Translations under genes and position numbers: made by a program
Part shown: piece by piece, positions 8,829 through 18,321 of the stretch
Layout: each line of letters begins with the position of its first letter
How positions within the stretch are numbered: the stretch's first letter is position 1
Assembly (NCBI GenBank): GCA_038087035.1
Contig: CP051187.1
Location: 1,116,001 to 1,180,000 of the forward strand
Source of the DNA: Gloeotrichia echinulata CP02
GTDB lineage: Bacteria; Cyanobacteriota; Cyanobacteriia; Cyanobacteriales; Nostocaceae
Direction of reading: 5' to 3'
Length of the DNA: 64,000 nucleotides
The notes under the pieces: generated by a model
Database searches by the model: none
Seen by the model: only the letters and a program-made list of their open reading frames with translations
Told to the model about the DNA's origin: nothing

Positions 8829-9700
8829 TTGTAACTCAAAAATTAGCAGATTTAGTATCAATTGGTATTACAACCAAGAATCGCTGGCAAGATTTAGAAA
8901 TCACACTCACCAAGATAAAAGAAGTCGGTTTAGAAACACTACCAATCCTGATTTTTGATGATGGTTCTGACGAACCTTGTCCTTTTGATATTTCAAGTTT
9001 TTCTCAGCAAATTGAACTCAAGCGATTTACAGAATCAAAAGGTTTAATTGTTCGTCGTAACCAGTTAGCACAAACAATTCAGACCAAATACTACCTGAGT
9101 CTAGATGATGATTCCTTTCCAGTTTCTGGTTCCTTGGAGGCTGCTGTTAAATTTGCCGCATCTCAGGAAACCAACCTACTATGTCTTGCTTTTCCAGTAT
9201 ACAATCCAGTAATCGCCGATTATCAAAGCCAATCGCTCCAGCAACAGCCATATCAAGTAAGGTTTTTTATTGGTTGTGGACATTTGCTCCATCGCCAAAA
9301 TTTCTTACATTTAGGTGGATACTGTGAGGCACTAATTCATCAAGGTGAAGAAATGGAGATTGCAGCTAGAGGCTTTCAAAAAAGCTTATATTGCTATCAT
9401 TTTCCTGATGTTCAAATTCATCATACCGCCTCTAATCAAGGTAGAAACTGGCAGATAATGGATTTTTATGGAGCCAGAAATAATGTTTTCTGGAATGATT
9501 GGTTTGTCCCTAAAGAACTTAAATTAATGAAGCAAAGCCGTACCTTTATATCCCGATTAATCCAATGTTTCAAAGTACGTCGCCTGGGTCAGATTCACGG
9601 TGAAATTGTTGGATTAAGAGATATTCCACACTATAAAGCTAATCGTCAAAGTATGTGCATCAAAACATTTAGACACTGGGAAACATTACCTCAATATTAG
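8825..9700 (+). CDS. GT2-family glycosyltransferase
   Basis: This 291-aa protein has VSIGITTKNRWQDLEITL (11-28), IFDDGSDEP (43-51) and the metal-binding LSLDDDS (91-97). A later HQGEEMEIAAR segment resembles the rhamnosyl- or galactofuranosyltransferase-like GT2 catalytic-base region. Its start overlaps the acyltransferase stop by four bases and its stop is two bases before the next gene, so translation is coupled on both sides. It is shorter than the other GT2 enzymes here and has no C-terminal extension. Function in repeat-unit assembly is inferred from context. Confidence 0.87.
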   Translation: MIVTQKLADLVSIGITTKNRWQDLEITLTKIKEVGLETLPILIFDDGSDEPCPFDISSFSQQIELKRFTESKGLIVRRNQLAQTIQTKYYLSLDDDSFPVSGSLEAAVKFAASQETNLLCLAFPVYNPVIADYQSQSLQQQPYQVRFFIGCGHLLHRQNFLHLGGYCEALIHQGEEMEIAARGFQKSLYCYHFPDVQIHHTASNQGRNWQIMDFYGARNNVFWNDWFVPKELKLMKQSRTFISRLIQCFKVRRLGQIHGEIVGLRDIPHYKANRQSMCIKTFRHWETLPQY

Positions 9701-9702
9701 GT

Positions 9703-10917
9703 ATGTCAAATTGGATTTGTTGTCAAATTGGCGCCAGAGAACACTACGCCATTCCCAGAGCATTACATCAGAATGGACAGTTAGTTCACCTGATCACCGA
9801 TGCTTGGGTTCCCCCTCAATCTCCCCTAAATATTTTCCCTTTCTTATCCACAGCAGCACTACGAGAACGCTTTCATCCGGGGTTAACTCAAGCATCAGTT
9901 CAAGGCTTTACCATCTCCCTAATTGGGTTTGAACTGACTCAAAGACTGCAAAAGCGTGTGGGATGGAAACAAGTTATAGCTCGTAACCATTGGTTTCAAA
10001 AGCAAGCAATCAAGACCCTTGCAAAATTGGCGCCGCGTTTTATAAATCCTCCCATTCTATTCTCTTATAGTTATGCAGCCCTAGAGCTATTTCGATTTGC
10101 CAAACAACAGGGATGGTACACTGTCCTCGGACAAATTGATCCAGGTCCGGTGGAAGAAGTTCTAGTTACTCAAGAATATGATCGATATCCCGCCTATCGT
10201 TCAAATTGGGAACCCACACCTCGCGAATATTGGCAAACCTGGAGAGAGGAATGTACCCTAGCTGATGCCATTATGGTTAATTCTAACTGGTCGCGTCAAC
10301 TTCTACAAAAAGCAGGCGTTGAGGTGAGCAAAATCCAGGTAGTTCCCTTGGTTTATACTCCGCCAGAAACAGCAATAAATTTTATCCGCACCTATCCAAA
10401 ATCATTTTCCGTTGACCGCCCTTTAAGGGTGTTGTTTTTAGGACAGGTGATTTTAAGAAAAGGAATTGCTGCTGTCTTGGAAGCAGTAGAACAGCTTGAG
10501 GGATATCCCATTGAATTCTTAATAGTAGGATCGCAGCAAATTGACATTCCACCCCACCTACAAACCCATCCTCAAATTCGTTGGGTCGGTCATGTCAACC
10601 GCAGTGAAACAGCCGAATATTATCAGATGGCTGATGTGTTTTTGTTCCCGACTCTCTCCGATGGATTTGGACTCACCCAACTCGAAGCGCAAGCCTGGAA
10701 ATTACCGATTATTGCTTCTCGCCATTGCGGTGAGGTGGTTGTGGATGGTGTCAATGGTTGGATTTTAGAGCAAGTCAGCGGTGAGGCGATCGCAATCCTA
10801 ATTCATTCTATTTTGAGACAGCCTACACAATTACCATATCTATCAAATACTTTAGGTTTCTTATCTGGGTCTAGTCTCCCAAATTTATTGCAGTCATTAC
10901 CAGCTTTTATTAGATGA
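9703..10917 (+). CDS. GT4-family glycosyltransferase
   Basis: This 404-aa GT-B enzyme has an N-terminal acceptor domain of about 230 residues. The GT4 donor domain begins near RVLFLGQVILRKGI and continues through WVGHVNRSETAEYYQMADVF to the nucleotide-sugar binding block FPTLSDGFGLTQLEAQAW, with the E-x7-E-type retaining signature. GSQQI and IIASRHCGE are also standard GT4 elements. It closes the tight gene run that begins at 7314. It would add a sugar with retention of configuration in the cytoplasm. The specific linkage is unknown. Confidence 0.88.
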   Translation: MSNWICCQIGAREHYAIPRALHQNGQLVHLITDAWVPPQSPLNIFPFLSTAALRERFHPGLTQASVQGFTISLIGFELTQRLQKRVGWKQVIARNHWFQKQAIKTLAKLAPRFINPPILFSYSYAALELFRFAKQQGWYTVLGQIDPGPVEEVLVTQEYDRYPAYRSNWEPTPREYWQTWREECTLADAIMVNSNWSRQLLQKAGVEVSKIQVVPLVYTPPETAINFIRTYPKSFSVDRPLRVLFLGQVILRKGIAAVLEAVEQLEGYPIEFLIVGSQQIDIPPHLQTHPQIRWVGHVNRSETAEYYQMADVFLFPTLSDGFGLTQLEAQAWKLPIIASRHCGEVVVDGVNGWILEQVSGEAIAILIHSILRQPTQLPYLSNTLGFLSGSSLPNLLQSLPAFIR

Positions 10918-10979
10918 ACTTTACCAAAAGTCTCTTATGTCCAAAACAAGTAGTTTAAGTAGGAACATATCTATTGATG

Positions 10980-11185
10980 CTGTCAAACGATTTTGGATTT
11001 GGGATTTGGGATTTTGGATTGACCCCGACCACAAGGGGCAAACAATTTTAGATTTGGGATTTGGGATTTTGGATTAAATCTAAAATCTAAAATCTAAAAT
11101 CTAAAATCTAAAATTCTGCGGGGCCTGCAAGGAACCGAAACAATCTAAAATCTAAAATCTAAAATCTAAAATCTAAAATTGGCTT
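10980..11185. repeat. Heptamer tandem repeats (tctaaaa / ggattt)
   Basis: Two arrays of the 7-mer tctaaaa (about 11077-11115 and 11142-11180) face upstream ggatttg/ggatttt repeats of the opposite sense, so the segment can fold back on itself. The gap 10918-11350 contains no gene. Confidence 0.85.
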
Positions 11186-11350
11186 GGTCAAAGGCATAGC
11201 ATCAGTGTTGTCGTTATTCATGCATCAGGTTATATGGAAGATACTAATCTTCACGTATGGAATTGGTTTAGAAAGTATATTCCAGCAGTCCGCTAGTTCA
11301 GCAAAAAATTATCTAGCAATATTAAGGGAACACAAAAAAACTGAATTTAA

Positions 11351-12421
11351 ATGAGAGTGCTTTTTTACTCTGTACTACCGTCACCGTATCAACGGGATTT
11401 ATTCTCTGCACTATCCCAGCATCCTGATATAAATCTCAAAGTTTTTTATCTTGAACCAGCTTGCTCAGATTCGCCTTGGCCAGAAAAACCATTACAGCCT
11501 TATGAACATATTCTTCCAGGCTTTCACCTTGCTTGGGGAATATCCCGATTTCACATCAACTGGTATTTACCAAATATCACTCAATCAGATGTAGTTGTCC
11601 TCAATGGCTACATGAGTGTAACTGCTCAACTGCTGCTGAGATTGCAAGCCCAACAAATACCCTGCGTGTTTTGGGGTGAAAAGATGGCGGGTGCTTTTGG
11701 TGGGTTAAAAGGGACACTACAGCAGACATTAGCCACAGGATTGAACAATTGTAGTGCGATCGCCGCTATTGGTTCCCAAGCTATGCAAGATTACCAGCGA
11801 CGTTTTCCCGAAAAACCAATCTTTAATATCCCCTACTACTGCAATCTCGCTGCATTTAGCCAAGAAATTCCCCCAAGACCCCGCACTCCCCCAACCATTT
11901 TATTTTGTGGTCAAATGATTGCTCGCAAGGGGGTTGACCTATTGCTGCTAGCTTTTGACCGACTGATACAGATGGGTCTCAAAGCTCGGTTGTTGCTAGT
12001 GGGACGTGAAGCAGATTTACCGCACATGTTGATAGCTTTATCAGATAAAACACGGAAAAACATTGAATATGCAGGTTTCCAGGCTCCCGAAGACCTACCC
12101 CATTTTTTTCGTCAAGCAGATTTGTTCGTCCTACCCAGTCGCTACGACGGTTGGGGTGTAGTCGTCAATCAAGCAATTGGTGCTGGACTACCTGTCATTT
12201 GCTCTGATGCTGTTGGCGCTGCTCATGATTTGATTGACCAGGGAATAAATGGCTACATTTTCCGTAACTCAGATGTTGATACATTAACTCAGATTTTAGC
12301 TAGATACTTGCAAAACCCAATTTTAATTCAAAAGGCTAGTTCTGCTTCTTTGCAAAAGAGTTTAGCGTGGTCTCCAAAAGCAGGCGCTCAACGTTGGGTT
12401 GATGCTTTCTATCAATTATAG
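11351..12421 (+). CDS. GT4-family glycosyltransferase
   Basis: This 356-aa GT-B enzyme starts with MRVLFYSVLPSPYQRDLFSA, the usual first beta-alpha unit of GT4 enzymes. The C-terminal donor domain has ILFCGQMIARKGVDLLLLAF, YAGFQAPEDLPHFFRQADLF and the donor-binding PSRYDGWGVVVNQAIGAG, in which the second Glu of the classical E-x7-E motif is replaced. This variant is seen in other GT4 subgroups. A preceding 430-bp repeat-rich gap suggests its own promoter. A role in polysaccharide assembly is inferred from neighbours. Confidence 0.87.
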   Translation: MRVLFYSVLPSPYQRDLFSALSQHPDINLKVFYLEPACSDSPWPEKPLQPYEHILPGFHLAWGISRFHINWYLPNITQSDVVVLNGYMSVTAQLLLRLQAQQIPCVFWGEKMAGAFGGLKGTLQQTLATGLNNCSAIAAIGSQAMQDYQRRFPEKPIFNIPYYCNLAAFSQEIPPRPRTPPTILFCGQMIARKGVDLLLLAFDRLIQMGLKARLLLVGREADLPHMLIALSDKTRKNIEYAGFQAPEDLPHFFRQADLFVLPSRYDGWGVVVNQAIGAGLPVICSDAVGAAHDLIDQGINGYIFRNSDVDTLTQILARYLQNPILIQKASSASLQKSLAWSPKAGAQRWVDAFYQL

Positions 12422-12444
12422 CTTTTCCTGCTCGGTTCTTTTAC

Positions 12445-12541
12445 TTACAACAATTTTCATTCATTTGAACCACAGATCTTCGTAGGGGCGCAAGGCCTTG
12501 CGCCCCTACCCTGTGGTCTATTTACCTGAAAATGGCTGTAA
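12445..12541. repeat. 97-bp MITE, copy 1
   Basis: The ends TTACAACAATTTTCA and the reverse complement of TGAAAATGGCTGTAA form terminal inverted repeats of about 30 bp (continuing into accacag/ctgtggt). The core is the perfect palindrome GGGGCGCAAGG/CCTTGCGCCCC. The same element is at 16500-16596. Confidence 0.85.
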
Positions 12542-12570
12542 TTACTTAATTTCAAAACGAAAAATATTTG

Positions 12571-13734
12571 ATGAGAATTTTATTTATCAGCAGTAGCTCC
12601 GGTTCACGAGGTGGTGGAGAACTTTACTTAATCTATCTAGGACAAGAACTTGCTAAACGAGGTCATACCGTTGGGTTATGGTGTTCACAACATCCCAGAA
12701 TGGATGAATTAGCCGATTCCTTTGGCAAATTTGGCGAAGTATTGCGATCGCCCTACCGCAATACCTATGATCGCAAACTCCGCTGTTTTTCAGATGTATT
12801 TCCTCGCTCTCACACCACATATCTATCACAATGTCAAGCTTTTCAACCGGATATCCTCCATTTGAACAAGCAAAACTTAGAGGATGGCTTGGATTTACTA
12901 GACTGGAGTCATCATTTACCAATTCCACATCTAGCAACTATTCATATTACTCAAACTCAAGCAAGTTTGGGTGCTTTTTTGGGGAAATGGCGTGATATTA
13001 TCGCCAAAAGAAAATTACAACGTTTTAGTGGCTCACTAATAGCAATTTCTGACAATCGTGGTCAGGAATTAAGCAAATTTCTCTCTCCCTTTCCTGCATC
13101 TGTGCAAAAAATAGCTGTGATTGAAAATGGTGTTCTCATTCCCGAAAAATCAGAACGTTTAGCGAAACGCCAAGCAGCTCGTTCTCAACTAGGACTCCAT
13201 CCAGATGAATTATTAATTTTAGCAGTCGGACGCATGGAAGCACAAAAGCAACCCCTTCTATTTTTGCAGTGGGCAAAAAACCTCAAACGCAACATTCCCT
13301 CAGCTCGTTTTTTATGGGTCGGAGATGGTAGCTTGGCTCCTGTATGGAATCAGTGGATTGTAGAACATCATGCCAAAGACTACATCCAACAATTAGGTTG
13401 GCAATCTGATGTTACCCCATTTTTAGCAGCAGCAGACGGCTTCTTTCATCCAGCCAAATTTGAGGGACTACCATTTGCTCTCTTGGAAGCAATGGCTTGG
13501 TCTTTACCATGTGTAATCACCCCATCTCTAGCAGATGAATTGAAATTTCCCGCACAAGTTTGCTTTGTTGCTGCTGACAACCAAAAATTTACCGGACTAG
13601 AGGCTTTTATTCAGCCTACCTTACGTGCTGATGTTGCGATCGCCGGTTATCAACTCGTCAACCAGCGATTTTCCCTAACGACGATGACAGATAAATATGA
13701 AGCTTTTTATGAAAGTCATCTACCTCGAAAATAG
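12571..13734 (+). CDS. GT4-family glycosyltransferase
   Basis: This 387-aa GT-B enzyme begins MRILFISSSSGSRGGGELYL, with the GG(A)E motif of many GT4 acceptor domains. I chose the ATG at 12571; a TTG one codon upstream is less likely. The donor domain shows LILAVGRMEAQKQPLLFLQW, FLWVGDGSLAPVW and FHPAKFEGLPFALLEAMAW, which carries an intact E-x7-E. A 97-bp MITE lies immediately upstream (12445-12541). The opposite-strand frame inside is a shadow. A role in the polysaccharide pathway is inferred from location. Confidence 0.87.
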   Translation: MRILFISSSSGSRGGGELYLIYLGQELAKRGHTVGLWCSQHPRMDELADSFGKFGEVLRSPYRNTYDRKLRCFSDVFPRSHTTYLSQCQAFQPDILHLNKQNLEDGLDLLDWSHHLPIPHLATIHITQTQASLGAFLGKWRDIIAKRKLQRFSGSLIAISDNRGQELSKFLSPFPASVQKIAVIENGVLIPEKSERLAKRQAARSQLGLHPDELLILAVGRMEAQKQPLLFLQWAKNLKRNIPSARFLWVGDGSLAPVWNQWIVEHHAKDYIQQLGWQSDVTPFLAAADGFFHPAKFEGLPFALLEAMAWSLPCVITPSLADELKFPAQVCFVAADNQKFTGLEAFIQPTLRADVAIAGYQLVNQRFSLTTMTDKYEAFYESHLPRK

Positions 13735-14871
13735 GGACTAAGTAGCGGTCATCAACTGCGTACACCAGCACAGATGAAACAACTTCTTATTCCCCTCTAT
13801 CTCGTGGTGGATGGCCTAGGGGTGGGGTCTTATTTTCAAGTTAATTTTATTTTTGTCCACCTAATTGATTTCCCAAATTCCAACTCATGAATATTTATAC
13901 CGATCCATATGAAGAACCAGAACAGCCTATATTCAAAAGGCGCATAGCTACAGCAACCATACCAGGAACATTCGCCCTACTATGTGGGTTATTGCTGGCA
14001 TTTATAACTATTAATATTAACGAAACTCCCAGCCTCATGGCACGTCAGGTTGCTATTCCCGTAGGGATAGCAATAGCTGTCAACGTGGGGTTTGACAGTA
14101 GCCGAGGATTGCGAAATTTGTTTCGCGCAGATCTCCTCTGTTTAATTGCTCTATATTTCTTGACATTGGTAGAATTTTTATATCCTCAGAACCAGTTCGA
14201 CCAACTCTTAACCCCTGAGAAAACTGTCCAAGCATTATATGTTGTATTAGTTGGGTTTGCAGGGTTAGCCATTGGTCGTCATTTAAACTTTTTAAAGCCA
14301 GCAGCCCAAGGTTGGTTAGACTTTAATCAAATTCCTAACCAGGTACTATTTCGGCTGTTCTTAACCGCAGCGTTATTGGGCTATTTCTACATATTCCTGT
14401 CAGTTGACTTCGATCCCTTCAAACTTTTCGACGCCTTGCTGGGTCCTCGGTTTGCTGTCCCTTGGGGACGGGGGCGTTTAGGTGACTGGCGTTCGCTTTT
14501 CATTGAATTAAAACTGTTCGTCTACGTTATACCTCCCCTGACAGGTATTATCTGGAATCGCCGCCAATATTTTCGCACTTGGCAGGTATTTTTGGTCATA
14601 GTTGTCTTTATTTTCACTCTCTTTGAAGGATTCGCAGGCGGAACTCGTAGTGTTTTTAGTACATATATTTCCACATTTTTAGGAGGGTATTTACTATCAT
14701 TAAAACGACCTAATCTATTCAATGTGGCAATTCCTACTGTTGTTATGGGGCCTGCAATTGTTTTTGCAACCCGTCACATGCTTGGGTTTAGGAACATGGG
14801 GATACGTCGCTACCTCGAAACAGCGGCCTATGCTACTGAAAAAGTACAAGGAACCTTATCTGTTGACTATA

Positions 14872-15886
14872 CAGCACTTTCCAGCAATGTGAAGTACAAT
14901 ATGTAAGATAGATAAATTATTATTATGAAACCATATTCCGTCGATCTGAGAGAAAAAATAGTCAATGCTTATCAGTTAGGAAATATTTCAGTTAGAAAGT
15001 TAGCTGTAAACTTTGGTGTTGGTAAAGCTTTTGTACAAAAAATGTTGAGACAGTATAAAGAGAAAGGACATGTTAATCCTGGTAAGCAAGGGACAAGAAA
15101 AAAAGCGGTATTAGCAGATTCTGCGGCTCAACTTGTTGCATTGGTAAAAAAGTATCCAGATGCAACTCTCTCTGAATATTGTGAATATTGGCTCTTAACT
15201 GAGGGGCAACTAGTGAGTTCCAGCATGATGTGTAGAGAATTGCAAAAATTAAATCTAACTCGTAAAAAAAAACGGTTCGCAGCAGTCAGGCAGCTACCGA
15301 TAGAGTTCAATTGCTCAGGTGTGAATACAGAGAGAAAGTCAGAGATATAGAGCCGAAAAATCTGGTTTTTTTGGATGAAGCAGGCTTACTGCTTGGGTTA
15401 ATGCGTCCAAAAGCTCGTAGTGAAAAAGGAAGTAGAGTATATGATGTAAAACCATTTTATCGAGGTAAAAAAGTCACTATTATCGGCGCAATCAGTATGG
15501 ATAAAGTATTGGCTGTGATGACACTAGATGGTTCAATGGATAGTAATGCTTTTCGCGTGTTTATAGAAAAGTTGTTAGTGCCTCAATTATGGAAAGGTGC
15601 AGTTGTCATAATGGATAACCTATTTGCCCATAAGATCGATGAAATTACGCCCATAATTGAATCTGTTGGTGCCAGTGTCATCAATCTATCTTCTTATTCA
15701 CCAGATTTTAATCCCATTGAACATTGGTGGTCACAGCTTAAAGCTTTTATCAAAACATTTTCTCCAAAAACTACTCAAATGGTAGATGTATTGATTGCAA
15801 TTGCTTTAAATCTAATCAATCCTATGCATCTGCGAAATTGGTTTGCTAACTGCTGCTACTGTACTTCATGATTCAGGAAAGTGCTG
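14872..15886 (+). mobile_element. IS630-family insertion sequence, complete (1015 bp)
   Basis: The left end CAGCACTTTCC (from 14872) and the right end GGAAAGTGCTG (to 15886) are inverted repeats; the match continues inward as gtgaagtaca/tgtacttca. TA occurs at 14870-14871 and 15887-15888, the target duplication expected for this family. It carries one frameshifted transposase gene in the same direction as the interrupted polymerase. Confidence 0.95.
14925..15871 (+). CDS. IS630-family transposase, two frames joined by probable -1 frameshifting
   Basis: The first frame (14925-15350) encodes an N-terminal helix-turn-helix domain (SVDLREKIVNAYQLGNISVR). The second frame (open from 15266 to 15871) encodes the DDE catalytic domain. 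Visible catalytic segments are VFLDEAG (first Asp), VIMDNLFAHK (second Asp) and DFNPIEHWWSQLK (Glu). A run of nine A at 15264-15272 lies where the frames overlap. A -1 slip there gives ...TRKKKTVRSSQ..., running into LLRCEYREKVRDIEP and an approximately 315-aa protein of normal family length. All catalytic residues are present, so the element may be active. Confidence 0.92.
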
Positions 15887-16499
15887 TAACCTCAATACTA
15901 TAGGTGCATTAGTCGATGCATTTCCCAAAAATCATGATTTTTTAGGACTGGAAGTGCTGTTTGTGTTTGCAACTAAACCGATACCTAGGGTCTTTTGGCC
16001 AGATAAACCAGAAAATCTGAGTGTATCAATTGAGGAAATATTAGATGCAAAAGGTTGGACAGTATCTTCAACTTATATTGGCGAAAGTTACATGATAGGC
16101 GGTATCTTAGCCGTGATATTAGTATCCCTAGCTTTGGGAATGTTAGCCAGCTGGTGGTCTCGCACCGCTGCTTTTCATACTACTGGTTACGGTATCGTTA
16201 TCAATGCTCTAGGCTTTTTTACAGCTGGGATTACAATGCGGAGTCTTAGTGTATTGACAACATCACTCTTGCCCATCCTAGGGCTGATATTTATTGTGAA
16301 GGCTTTTCCCTCTTTATTAGGAATCAGACGTTCAGAATATGAATATCCTCCAGATTAATTTAACTGGGAAATATGGCGTGTTTTGAAAAGTGAAGTCACA
16401 CCACAAAATATCTGATTTTATGATAATTTCATAAGTCTTAAAAAGGTGGTCATAGCCCTAACTACGTGTAATTCAAAAATCAAATAAGCTGTTGTACTT

Positions 16500-16596
16500 T
16501 TACAGCAATTTTCACTCATTTGAACCACAGATCTTCGTAGGGGCGCAAGGCCTTGCGCCCCTACCCTGTGGTCTATTCACCTGAAAATGGCTGTAA
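16500..16596. repeat. 97-bp MITE, copy 2
   Basis: Starts TTACAGCAATTTTCA and ends TGAAAATGGCTGTAA. It is nearly identical to 12445-12541, with the same perfect GGGGCGCAAGGCCTTGCGCC-type core. It lies in the 644-bp gap between the polymerase remnant and the next glycosyltransferase. Confidence 0.85.
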
Positions 16597-16716
16597 TTTG
16601 CATAACTAGGGTGGGGAAGATACCTATCCCACAATAATTTTACTTTCAGATAACATGCAAGTTCAATGTTTAACAGCCTAGTAGTTATACATCATCTGTA
16701 AAAATTCGCAATCTCC

Positions 16717-16749
16717 AGAAACCCGATTTCTATAAGAAGTCGGGTTTCT
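16717..16749 (+). terminator. Terminator-like hairpin
   Basis: A 10-bp stem AGAAACCCGA / TCGGGTTTCT with a 13-base loop, followed by aaattttt. It fits a transcription terminator after the polymerase gene, although the same hairpin type is also a dispersed cyanobacterial repeat. The rest of 16359-17002 has no gene. Confidence 0.5.
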
Positions 16750-17002
16750 AAATTTTTGTGGGTCATTTTAGTGATTTGTTTTGATTTGACAAACAGCGTC
16801 AAAGCAATATAAGGAGTGGGAGAAATAAAAAAAACGGATAAATTTTCCCAGGATGCATTTTGATTTTGTAACTGTAATCAAGACTAGTCTCAATTACCGC
16901 CACAAATGCGGAAATTTATCACGTTTTGTCCATTAAAAATGTAGATGATGACCCATCTATCTAGAGAAATTGAGCAGAACATAAACATTAACTAAAAAAC
17001 AG

Positions 17003-18241
17003 ATGAAGGTCTTACAAGTCATCCCCTCAATTAGCCCTACTATGGGCGGACCGACTGAAGTTGTTTTGAATCTGGTCAGAGCCACGCGCCAGCTAGGAGT
17101 AGATGTTGAGATTGTTACTACCAATGATGATGGAAATAATTTTTTAGATGTCCCTCTTCGTCAGCGAATTGAATATCAGCAAGTGCCTATCTGGTTTTTT
17201 CCTCGGATTTCTCACCGGATGAAAGACTATATTTTTTCGGCTGAGTTAGCACCTTGGTTTTGGCAACATATGAGGAATTATCACCTAGTAGAAACTCACT
17301 ATCTTTTCTCCTATGCTCCTACCTGTGCTGCGGCGATCGCTCGTAGGCAAAAAATTCCCTATTTAGTTCATACAATGGGTCAACTTTCACCTTGGGCGCT
17401 AGCTCAAAGTTGCCAGAAAAAACAAATCTACAGTTGGCTGATTGAGCGTCATAATCTCAATCATGCAGCCGCCATTCACTGTACAAGTACTGGTGAAGCC
17501 GAAGATGTGCGAAATTTTCAAGTGAATACCCCCCTGTTTACCCTACCTCTAGGGGTAAATCCACCTGATTTTTTAGCCGATGCGAAACAAAAACTACGGC
17601 AGATATACGGCATTTCCTCAGAAACACCTGTGGTATTATTCTTATCGCGTCTTCACTACAAAAAACGCCCAGATTTACTACTGATGGCTCTTCATCGCCT
17701 TGTAGAACAAAACCATGATTTTCACCTCATCATCGCCGGTTCTGGGGAAGCAGAGTACGAAACTGAACTGAAAAACTTAGCAGCATCCCTTGGTATCACC
17801 CAGCAAATTTCCTTTGCTGGTTTTGTGATCGGGGAAGATAAAGACTTGCTGCTACAAGGGTCAGATATGTTTGTTTTACCCTCTTTTTCCGAGAACTTCG
17901 GTATAGCAGTCGCTGAGGCTATGGCAGCTGGACTACCCGTTATTATAACTCCAGGAATTCAAATTGCTCCTGAAGTAGCAGCGGCTGAAGCTGGGTTGGT
18001 TGTTGAGGGTGAAGTTGAACCATTGGCTCAGGCGATCGCTCAATTGCTCCAATCTCCCAATCAAAGACAACAGCTAGCTGAGAATGGGAAACATCTGGTA
18101 AAACACCAATATTCTTGGAGTGCGATCGCCCAACAGCTCACTTCTGTTTATTCCGCAATCATTCACAAACAACCCCTGCCTCATTCTGTTTGCCAAAATG
18201 CGATCGCCTCTAGGCTAAAATCAGAGACGATTATTGGGTAA
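17003..18241 (+). CDS. GT4-family glycosyltransferase
   Basis: This 412-aa GT-B enzyme has the N-terminal MKVLQVIPSISPTMGGPTEV, with the GG(P)-type acceptor-domain loop. In the donor domain VVLFLSRLHYKKRPDLLL, LIIAGSGEAEYE, ISFAGFVIGEDKD and LPSFSENFGIAVAEAMAAG include the complete E-x7-E signature. It is the last recognisable gene of the polysaccharide locus and is separated from the polymerase remnant by a 644-bp repeat-bearing gap, so it likely has its own promoter. The sugar is not predictable. Several GCGATCGC octamers lie in its 3' half. Confidence 0.88.
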   Translation: MKVLQVIPSISPTMGGPTEVVLNLVRATRQLGVDVEIVTTNDDGNNFLDVPLRQRIEYQQVPIWFFPRISHRMKDYIFSAELAPWFWQHMRNYHLVETHYLFSYAPTCAAAIARRQKIPYLVHTMGQLSPWALAQSCQKKQIYSWLIERHNLNHAAAIHCTSTGEAEDVRNFQVNTPLFTLPLGVNPPDFLADAKQKLRQIYGISSETPVVLFLSRLHYKKRPDLLLMALHRLVEQNHDFHLIIAGSGEAEYETELKNLAASLGITQQISFAGFVIGEDKDLLLQGSDMFVLPSFSENFGIAVAEAMAAGLPVIITPGIQIAPEVAAAEAGLVVEGEVEPLAQAIAQLLQSPNQRQQLAENGKHLVKHQYSWSAIAQQLTSVYSAIIHKQPLPHSVCQNAIASRLKSETIIG

Positions 18242-18321
18242 TTTATTTTTTGCTAGTCCCTTATTGGTTAAAATACAAACAGCAAGTATAACGACAAAGA
18301 CATATTTGGGGTTTGAGATTT

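Larger units (their letters stand above)
13887..16358 (+). pseudogene. Wzy-like oligosaccharide repeat-unit polymerase gene, interrupted by an IS630-family element
   Basis: Two open pieces, 13887-14871 and 15888-16358, flank an insertion at 14872-15886. Joining base 14871 to 15889 (removing the element and one TA) gives one uninterrupted 484-codon frame, passing from ...SVDY into NLNTIGALVDAF. The product is hydrophobic with roughly ten membrane segments and a loop containing PIPRVFWPDKP, which is common in oligosaccharide repeat-unit polymerases of cyanobacterial and other exopolysaccharide loci. It would join lipid-linked repeat units on the periplasmic side. In the present state the N-terminal piece ends shortly inside the insertion (stop at 14904-14906), so polymerase activity is probably lost. 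The polymerase call rests on topology and context. Confidence 0.8.
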
